A DNA stretch of 11,765 nt from Methanobacteriota archaeon (lineage in GTDB: Archaea > Halobacteriota > Bog-38 > Methanoflorentales > Methanoflorentaceae), in NCBI GenBank assembly GCA_003170935.1, contig PMYA01000122.1, forward strand, positions 1-11,765, written 5' to 3'. The notes below the pieces were generated by a model. It saw only the letters and a list, made by a program, of their open reading frames with translations, was not told the origin of the DNA and ran no database searches. Both the position numbers and the translations under genes were made by a program. Positions within the stretch are counted from its first letter, which is position 1, and the number at the start of each line of letters is the position of its first letter. Of this stretch, positions 6,666 to 11,765 are shown in pieces.

Positions 6666-7961
6666 TTAAGTCTTCTTAGTTGCTCCAAATGTGCGCACTA
6701 TCTGAGCTCGCGTTGTGTCTAGGGTGATGTTTCCCGTCTCGTCGAACATAGCCTGAACAGTACCCTCCGCTTGGGACGCGAAGCGCGTTCGCATACCCAT
6801 AAAACCCTCAGAAAAACACGTTAGGTGGGTATAAAAACCTGTTTTTGATACTTGTGGGGAGATCGTGAGCCTTCCTTCTTCAAAAAGCTGAACGACTTTG
6901 GTTACAATTCGCTCTGACGATTTTCCGTCGTACAGGGGGTCATCTATTTTTTCTCCTGACGTTGTCGATCGTATGGCGTCAGTCAAGACACGAGCATCGG
7001 GACTCTTGCCTATTAACCGGTTCCATCCATTTTCAATCGTCTCAATATAGTAGGTACTATCAGAAAGTGTGATACACGGAGTTTGCAAAATCGCGCTTTC
7101 TTTCTGAGGGCCCCCAGAATCGGTGATTAGAACATCGCAATCTATCATTAGTCGTAAAAAATCTGTGTAAGGAAGAGGATTGATTAGATGGATATGATTG
7201 CACAACTCCAATTTGTCCATCAGACCAAACTTAATGAGGTGGTTTCGTGTGTTTGGATGAAGAAGAACGATGACGCTGTAATCGTCGAGACTGACTGCAG
7301 CTTCCACGATTCGACCTAGTGCCTCAGGGTTTCCAATATTCCACGGCAACCTCACAGCAAATGCAGCAAGCTGCTTTTCGCCTTCGCGATATGCATCAAA
7401 AGAGGACGCCTTTAATGCTCTTGGTTTGTAATCAAGGAGCGAATCTATCAGAGGATCGCCTAGATAGTGGACGTAATCAGGATCATAGCACTCTTCGAGC
7501 AAATTCAGGTAGGCCGTATTACATACGGGAAAAAAAAGCGTCGAGCACATTTCGATTACCTTTCTTCTTACATCACTATGCACATCGCGTAACGAACGAT
7601 AACCCGACTCAATATGCCCAACTGGAACATATCTCATCGAAGACGCAATAGCTGCGCTAAACGAAGAGATGACATTGCCTTGAACGAATACGAAATCAGG
7701 TCGTGCTTTTTCTAATATATCGTCGATCTGACTGATCATTGCGGAGATCTGCTTATTATAACTCATATTCCCAAGCGAGAGGCTGTAATCGGGCTCTCTA
7801 AGACCCAAATCGATTAGCAGATCTTCATACATCTCGGGGTCAAAGTGCTGCCCGGTATGAGCGAAAATGAGTTCAGCCTCATCGTTCTTGTCAATTTCCT
7901 TGAGAAAAGAAGCCATCCCTATTAGCTCCGCTCGCGTTCCAACAAAAACAGCAATCCGCAT
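6666..7961 (-). CDS. UDP-GlcNAc 2-epimerase-like protein lacking most catalytic residues
   Basis: The fold is clearly that of the WecB/MnaA family, which turns UDP-GlcNAc into UDP-ManNAc: GTRAELIGMASFL at 8-20, HTGQHFDPEMYEDL at 35-48, VPVGHIESGYRS at 112-123, HPNTR at 235-239, DSGGPQKES at 281-289. It keeps Arg10, Glu118, Ser282 and Glu288 at the places of E. coli WecB Arg10, Glu117, Ser290 and Glu296, so UDP binding looks intact. The general acid/base positions do not: WecB Asp95 aligns with Asn96 (VQGNV), Glu131 with Ser129 (VHSDVRRK), and His213 with Arg204 (AVRLPWN). Length is 431 residues against about 370-380 usual; residues from about 370 form an extra tail. The start has a strong RBS. 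Genes for UDP-GlcNAc synthesis and use flank it, so it probably binds UDP-GlcNAc. Epimerase activity is doubtful; a glycosyltransferase-like, hydrolytic or sensing role is possible. Confidence 0.85.
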   Translation of the reverse strand: MRIAVFVGTRAELIGMASFLKEIDKNDEAELIFAHTGQHFDPEMYEDLLIDLGLREPDYSLSLGNMSYNKQISAMISQIDDILEKARPDFVFVQGNVISSFSAAIASSMRYVPVGHIESGYRSLRDVHSDVRRKVIEMCSTLFFPVCNTAYLNLLEECYDPDYVHYLGDPLIDSLLDYKPRALKASSFDAYREGEKQLAAFAVRLPWNIGNPEALGRIVEAAVSLDDYSVIVLLHPNTRNHLIKFGLMDKLELCNHIHLINPLPYTDFLRLMIDCDVLITDSGGPQKESAILQTPCITLSDSTYYIETIENGWNRLIGKSPDARVLTDAIRSTTSGEKIDDPLYDGKSSERIVTKVVQLFEEGRLTISPQVSKTGFYTHLTCFSEGFMGMRTRFASQAEGTVQAMFDETGNITLDTTRAQIVRTFGATKKT

Positions 7962-7981
7962 AGCTCGTCTCCTTTGAGCTA
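7961..7981 (-). promoter_or_regulatory. Strong Shine-Dalgarno in a hairpin loop before the epimerase-like gene
   Basis: On the minus strand AAAGGAGAC lies six bases before the ATG and fixes this start. It sits in the loop of a perfect 6-bp inverted repeat, TAGCTC (7961-7966) and GAGCTA (7976-7981), whose last base is the A of the ATG. A TATA-like stretch on the minus strand (complement of 7996-8004) lies 35-43 bases upstream of the ATG, so the gene may also have its own promoter inside the operon. Confidence 0.5.
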
Positions 7982-8034
7982 AAAAGCGCCATCGGCTAAA
8001 TAACTTATCATCTAAAAGTGAGTAGAACGCATTA

Positions 8035-9264
8035 TCAGTTCGTGGCTCCTTTCCCTTCGATGTGCGAACCTGGCGGATATACTCCGGCAGCTAGTGCGCC
8101 AACGCCGACAATCGATCCGGGGCCTATCGACGTTCCGACATTTAACATGCTATTTATGCCGGTGTGTACGTCGTCGCCCATAATGACGCCAAGTTTTCGT
8201 CGTCCCGTGTGCACTCCAGCGACCTTAATGGGCTTTTCGTCAAAACGGAGGTTAGCTACCAATGTCCCTGCACCGAAATTACATCGCTGTCCGATGATGC
8301 TATCGCCAACGTAGGATAGGTGCCCAATTCGACTGTCGTCCATAATTATGCAGTTTTTTACTTCAACAGCGTTGCCGATCTTGACTCCGTTTCCGATACA
8401 CGTATTAGGACGAATACAACAGTTTGGCCCTATCTCGCAGCGTTCTCCTATTATTGCCGGGCCCATTATATACGCGCCATTTCTGACAATTGAACCGCGT
8501 CCTATTTTCACGTTGCCTTCAATAGTAGCAAAGGGCTCGACGATACCTTCGTTTTCGCATTTAAGATTTTGGAAGAGGAGCTTATTTGCAAACAACAGAT
8601 CCCAAGGCCTCCCAACGTCTATCCACTCTTCCTTGACGTTAAGATACCCTACTTTATCACCTTGGTCAATCAACAACTGTATCGCGTCTGTAATCTCGTA
8701 CTCGCCTCTTACCGACTTAGGGATCCGAGCAATAGCGTCGAATATCATCGGCGTAAAAACGTACATGCCTAAGTTTGCCAAATCTGAAACAGGTCGATCA
8801 GGTTTTTCCGCTATTTTTAAAACAGCATCGCCGGCTACATCGATTATGCCATAGTTAGTGGGCTCTTTTACACTCTTAGCTGCGATAACAACTGCTAAAT
8901 CTTGCCGGGTCTCAGCCAGCGATTTTAAAGTAAGAGGACTTATCAGACTGTCGCCATTGAGAGCAAGAAAGCGCTCATCAACGAGGTCTTTAACCTGGTT
9001 AATTGCGTCCGCCGTCCCGCACTGTTTGTCTTGCGTTACGTACTCAATTTGAGCTCCGTGCTGCACTTCATCGAAATGAGAGCGAATAACATCCTCTTTG
9101 TACCCCGTAACGATTATCACTCGCTTAAGGCGTGCCTCGACGCACGAGTTCACGATGTGTTCAATTATGGGGATCCCTAGCACCGGCAGCATGACTTTCG
9201 GACGGGTGTAAGTGAGCGGCCTCATCCGTGTCCCTTCGCCCGCGCCGAGTATGACCGCTAACAT
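8035..9264 (-). CDS. glmU: Bifunctional sugar-1-phosphate nucleotidylyltransferase / GlcN-1-P acetyltransferase (archaeal GlmU type)
   Basis: Makes UDP-GlcNAc from GlcN-1-P, acetyl-CoA and UTP in the cytoplasm. It has 409 residues in two domains. The nucleotidylyltransferase domain (1-230) has LGAGEGTRMRPLTYTRPK at 6-23, NGDSLI at 103-108, EKPDRP at 153-158 and EWIDVGRPWD at 213-222. The left-handed beta-helix domain (about 245-395) has hexapeptide repeats from EGNVKIGRGSIV onward. His315, Tyr318, Asn338, Lys344 and Lys347 (in GHLSYVGDS and GAGTLVANLRFDEKPIK) match, at a constant offset of seven, the acetyltransferase residues described for Sulfolobus ST0452 (His308, Tyr311, Asn331, Lys337, Lys340). 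Both activities therefore look intact. The ATG overlaps the glmM stop by one base (TAATG), which suggests coupled translation. Activity on other sugars such as GalN-1-P, as in ST0452, is possible. Confidence 0.93.
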   Translation of the reverse strand: MLAVILGAGEGTRMRPLTYTRPKVMLPVLGIPIIEHIVNSCVEARLKRVIIVTGYKEDVIRSHFDEVQHGAQIEYVTQDKQCGTADAINQVKDLVDERFLALNGDSLISPLTLKSLAETRQDLAVVIAAKSVKEPTNYGIIDVAGDAVLKIAEKPDRPVSDLANLGMYVFTPMIFDAIARIPKSVRGEYEITDAIQLLIDQGDKVGYLNVKEEWIDVGRPWDLLFANKLLFQNLKCENEGIVEPFATIEGNVKIGRGSIVRNGAYIMGPAIIGERCEIGPNCCIRPNTCIGNGVKIGNAVEVKNCIIMDDSRIGHLSYVGDSIIGQRCNFGAGTLVANLRFDEKPIKVAGVHTGRRKLGVIMGDDVHTGINSMLNVGTSIGPGSIVGVGALAAGVYPPGSHIEGKGATN

Positions 9265-10586
9265 TACAGGTGCCTCTTTACAATGCTAAGAGCGGTTGTG
9301 TAGAGCTCTTTTGCGGTAGCCAAGTCTTGCGATTCAGCAGTTATCCTTAGCTTTGGCTCTGTTCCAGATTTTCTCACCAAGATCCAGCCTTCCTCAAAAT
9401 CAAGCCTCACGCCGTCTATCGTCGTCATCTCGACGTAGTTAAGCGAGTGTAGTTCTTGAGCAATCGCAACCATTGGATCTTTGTCACGTTCGTGCTTGCA
9501 GGATCCCCGCAAAATGTGATACTTTGGAAACTGTGCGATGAGTTCAGAGATCGATTGTTCGGCTGAAATTGAAACAATTCTCGCCGCTGCATAGATGCCA
9601 TCTGGACAATAAGAAACGTTGGGAAAAATCCAGCTGCCGCTGCTTTCACCTCCGAAGTCCGCTCCCGAACGCTTAACTTCTTCGGAGACATAAACGTCAC
9701 CTATACGCGTTCGACGGACAGGGCAGGAGAGTACATCATCAACCACACGTGAGACATCAACGGGACAAACTGCCATCTTTTTCGCCTCGTGTACCCCGAA
9801 CAAAGTGAGCATCTCGTCACCGGTTATGTACTTGCCACCGCGGTCTACCGCCATCATACGATCAGCATCACCGTCATGCGCTATGCCGATATCAGCATGA
9901 AAACTTCGCACAGCTTCTATGAGGAGGCTCAAGTTGCTCTCGGTGGGTTCAGGATTTCTTGCAGGAAAAAACCCATCGAGCTGCGCATTCAGAGTGATAA
10001 CTTCACAACCCATTTCTCTGAGCACATATGGTGTGATGGTTGCGCCTGCCCCTGAGCCGCAGTCAACGACGACGCGACAGCTTACCTGGTTAAAATGCGT
10101 CAGTAGTTCCCTCTTATGATCGTTGATCGCGTTGTCGTAAGATGCGATTTTCCCGATTGCGTCCCAGTTAGCCCGATTTCCCGCGTACGTAGGACGCGAC
10201 TGTGCTTCAGTGATTGATGATTCAATGTCTCTTTGCTGCTCGCTATTGAACGACGTGCCATCGGCATTCCACAATTTGATTCCAACGTATTCAGGTGGGT
10301 TGTGCGACGCCGTCACCATGATACCACAATCGTAATTGCGTGCTGCGTATGAGAGCGTCGGCGTCGACGCGAGGCCAATTCGTGTAACGTCGCACTCACA
10401 GGCGGTTAATCCTGAAATAAGGCCAAATTCGATCATCTCGCTTGCTATTCGAGGATCTCTGCCTATAACGGCAGACCTACATCTCGATCCGACCGCAAGT
10501 CCAACACTGACCGCTAACTCTGAGTTGAGGTCTTTATTTGCCACCCCGCGAATTCCCGAAGATCCAAACATGGTAAGCCTCTTCAC
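9264..10586 (-). CDS. glmM: Phosphoglucosamine mutase (alpha-D-phosphohexomutase family)
   Basis: Interconverts GlcN-6-P and GlcN-1-P, feeding the GlmU encoded just downstream. All four family loops are present (numbered from the GTG start, 440 residues): the phosphoserine loop TASHNP with Ser94 (92-97), the Mg-binding loop DGDADR (238-243), the sugar-binding loop GGESSG (312-317), and the phosphate-binding loop RKSGTEPKLRI (405-415). The N-terminus FGSSGIRG is also standard. The open frame allows a GTG start at 10586, but the ATG at 10571 (435 residues) has an AAGAGG motif six bases upstream and puts FGSSGIRG right at the start as in archaeal homologues, so the ATG is at least as likely. It is first in the operon and divergent from an acyltransferase gene. 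Phosphomannomutase or phosphoglucomutase activity cannot be excluded by sequence, but the GlmU neighbour favours GlmM. Confidence 0.92.
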   Translation of the reverse strand: MKRLTMFGSSGIRGVANKDLNSELAVSVGLAVGSRCRSAVIGRDPRIASEMIEFGLISGLTACECDVTRIGLASTPTLSYAARNYDCGIMVTASHNPPEYVGIKLWNADGTSFNSEQQRDIESSITEAQSRPTYAGNRANWDAIGKIASYDNAINDHKRELLTHFNQVSCRVVVDCGSGAGATITPYVLREMGCEVITLNAQLDGFFPARNPEPTESNLSLLIEAVRSFHADIGIAHDGDADRMMAVDRGGKYITGDEMLTLFGVHEAKKMAVCPVDVSRVVDDVLSCPVRRTRIGDVYVSEEVKRSGADFGGESSGSWIFPNVSYCPDGIYAAARIVSISAEQSISELIAQFPKYHILRGSCKHERDKDPMVAIAQELHSLNYVEMTTIDGVRLDFEEGWILVRKSGTEPKLRITAESQDLATAKELYTTALSIVKRHL

Positions 10587-10705
10587 TTTTAAACGTCGCA
10601 GTTCATCATCCAGCTAATAGCAAAAATCACAGTCAGAATCCTCTTTCCATTGAAATTAAATGTTTTGGTAAAACTATAAATCAAGAGCTATGCTTTCAAT
10701 ATTCC
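10587..10705. promoter_or_regulatory. Divergent promoter region between glmM and the acyltransferase gene
   Basis: This AT-rich gap should hold promoters in both directions. On the plus strand ACTATAAAT (10673-10681) is a good archaeal TATA box with a purine/A-rich GGTAAA before it. It would start RNA around 10700-10706, at the GTG start codon. On the minus strand, the complements of this same box and of TTTAAA at 10588-10593 are the candidates for glmM, with no clear winner. No operator-like repeat was recognised. Confidence 0.45.
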
Positions 10706-11194
10706 GTGCGTCGATTGACAGAGTACGCGGCATATGGACGCAATTCGATGTGGGGTTGGTCAAAAATCAGAAACCCCCTGAGAGTGGCCCTGAACTACTT
10801 GGTAATACGCATATCTGGCTTCTTGCCTTCACTGAAGATAAAAAACGCGCTCTATCGTTCATTAGGCGTTAAAGTTGGCAAGAATGTTGCAATCGGTTTA
10901 GAAGTCACTTTTGACATCTTTTTTCCTGAATTAATAGAAATCGGGGACAATTCCGTCATTGGATACCACTCTACTCTGCTTTGTCACGAGTTCTTAGTAG
11001 ATAAATGGAAAAAGGGTCCGGTGAGCATCGGCAAAAATGTTTTGATAGGGGCACATACAACAGTGCTGGCCGGAGTTGTCATTGAAAGTGGTGCGACGGT
11101 CTCGGCCTGCTCGCTTGTCAACGCGGACGTTGCAAGAGACGCCCTTGTCGGTGGGGTGCCCGCTAGAGAGATCAGGAGTGAATCCGGGACGTGA
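10706..11194 (+). CDS. Hexapeptide-repeat acyltransferase, probably sugar or lipid-linked-sugar acetyltransferase
   Basis: Probably an acetyl-CoA-dependent acyltransferase in the cytoplasm. It has 162 residues. The N-terminal part (1-52) is basic and amphipathic, with WSKIRNPLRVALNYLVIR, and may lie on the membrane. The beta-helix part (about 54-150) has KVGKNVAIGLEVTFD, LIEIGDNSVIGYHSTLL, VSIGKNVLIGAHTTVLAG and a closing GGVPAREI. His94 in CHEF is in the place of the catalytic histidine. The last repeats (VVIESGATVSACSLVNADVARDALV) are more degenerate than usual. The GTG start at 10706 gives the conserved opening MRRLTEY..GRNS and lies about 25-30 bases after a TATA box with no Shine-Dalgarno motif, which suggests a leaderless message. 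Its TGA overlaps the GTG of the DUF1405 gene. It belongs to the same broad family as the acyltransferase at the left edge, but the two are not close copies. The acceptor is unknown. Confidence 0.85.
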   Translation: MRRLTEYAAYGRNSMWGWSKIRNPLRVALNYLVIRISGFLPSLKIKNALYRSLGVKVGKNVAIGLEVTFDIFFPELIEIGDNSVIGYHSTLLCHEFLVDKWKKGPVSIGKNVLIGAHTTVLAGVVIESGATVSACSLVNADVARDALVGGVPAREIRSESGT

Positions 11195-11765
11195 GACTTC
11201 GTAGCTTAGTGGAAAACACTCCACTTATGATTGCGATTATTGTAATCAACATTGCCGGTTCGGTAGTCGGCCTATTCTACTACTGGGATCAGCTCGTATC
11301 TGCGAGCCCCTTTGCTTGGGTATTCATACCAGACTGCCCATTGTATACGATGTTAGTTGCCGTTGTTCTCGCCGTATATGCGAGCACAAAGCGTAGCTCC
11401 GATCTAATCAACTTCATTACAGCCGTCGGATTGGCAAAATATGGTACGTGGACTGTAGTTGTCGTTTTGGGGTTCAGCGCGTTCTATTTTTCTATCGACA
11501 GCAGCCTGTACACAGTGCTTGTTCTCATGCATATTGCAATGGCCGCTGAATTTATCCTTCCGCTACTGTTGATACGACAACTTAAATTTCGCGTACCCGC
11601 CGTTGCCCTTGTATGGTTTCTTGCAAACGATTTCGCCGACTACTTTTTAGGCACGCACCCACCCGTCCCAACAAGCGATATTTCGCAGATCGCTGCATTT
11701 ACTTTCCTGCTCACGCCGCTTTTCATAATAATAGCTTACTGCTCAACTAGATTTTTAAATAATAG
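11191..11765 (+). CDS. DUF1405 family integral membrane protein, 3' end missing
   Basis: Function unknown. From a GTG at 11191 the frame stays open to the window edge (191 codons), so the stop lies just outside; family members are about 190-200 residues, so little is missing. About six membrane segments are visible. Family signatures are WVFIPDCPLYTML (43-55), LAKYGTWTVVV (81-91), LMHIAMAAE (112-120) and WFLANDFADYFLGTHPP (142-158), which match the DUF1405 (YpjA-like) family found in bacilli and many euryarchaea. The conserved Asp, Cys, His and Glu residues in or near the membrane could bind a metal or a lipid head group; this is inference. The start overlaps the acyltransferase stop as GTGA, with AGGAG about 12 bases upstream, so the two genes are probably co-translated. 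An ATG at codon 13 is a less likely start. Confidence 0.85.
   Translation, partial: MRLRSLVENTPLMIAIIVINIAGSVVGLFYYWDQLVSASPFAWVFIPDCPLYTMLVAVVLAVYASTKRSSDLINFITAVGLAKYGTWTVVVVLGFSAFYFSIDSSLYTVLVLMHIAMAAEFILPLLLIRQLKFRVPAVALVWFLANDFADYFLGTHPPVPTSDISQIAAFTFLLTPLFIIIAYCSTRFLNN

Noticed and set aside
6666..7961. Calling the gene wecB/mnaA as an active UDP-GlcNAc 2-epimerase
   Set aside because: Three key catalytic positions are changed, so only the fold and probable UDP binding are supported.
8018..8854. Plus-strand open frames (98 and 168 codons) across the glmU gene
   Set aside because: They are antisense to the hexapeptide and nucleotidylyltransferase domains, with no family motif of their own.
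1..11765. Mobile elements, CRISPR arrays, tRNA or rRNA genes, riboswitches
   Set aside because: No terminal inverted repeats, regularly spaced repeats, cloverleaf patterns or known RNA motifs were recognised. This was a reading by eye, so weak cases could be missed.

Overview
The window looks like a chromosomal surface-glycan (N-glycan or S-layer sugar) locus of a euryarchaeon, possibly a methanogen-related lineage of the Methanomicrobia type; the sequence does not allow a genus call. The reasons are an archaeal-type bifunctional GlmU with a fused acetyltransferase domain, a short archaeal GlmM, an ALG7/AglH-like GlcNAc-1-phosphate transferase, a DUF1405 membrane protein, TATA-like boxes about 25 bases before two gene starts, and Shine-Dalgarno motifs before others. 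No RNA gene, insertion sequence or CRISPR array was seen.

Layout. The left edge (1-510, +) is the 3' part of a hexapeptide-repeat acyltransferase. It converges on a GT4-family glycosyltransferase (562-1701, -). A short divergent promoter region (1702-1791) separates that gene from a Wzx-type flippase (about 1792-3060, +), which is followed by a large GT-C-type membrane glycosyltransferase-like protein (3141-5462, +). The convergent intergenic region 5463-5637 carries hairpins and T-tracts. A four-gene minus-strand operon then runs from 10586 down to 5638: glmM, glmU, a UDP-GlcNAc 2-epimerase-like gene and an aglH-like gene. A divergent promoter region (10587-10705) leads to a second acyltransferase (10706-11194, +). 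That gene overlaps a DUF1405 membrane protein (11191 to the window end), which is missing only its last codons.

How the genes fit together. GlmM makes GlcN-1-P from GlcN-6-P. GlmU acetylates and uridylates it to UDP-GlcNAc. The AglH-like enzyme moves GlcNAc-1-P from UDP-GlcNAc onto a polyprenyl (dolichyl) phosphate. The GT4 enzyme and acyltransferases could extend and decorate the lipid-linked sugar, the flippase could move it across the membrane, and the GT-C protein could use a lipid-linked sugar on the outer face. The GT-C protein lacks the WWDYG motif of oligosaccharyltransferases, so it is not called AglB.

The most unusual point is the protein between GlmU and AglH. It has the UDP-GlcNAc 2-epimerase fold and keeps the UDP-binding signature. 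However, by eye alignment it has lost three of the four classical catalytic residues, and it carries an extra C-terminal segment of about 60 residues. It may be a new activity, or a sensor of UDP-GlcNAc, rather than an epimerase.
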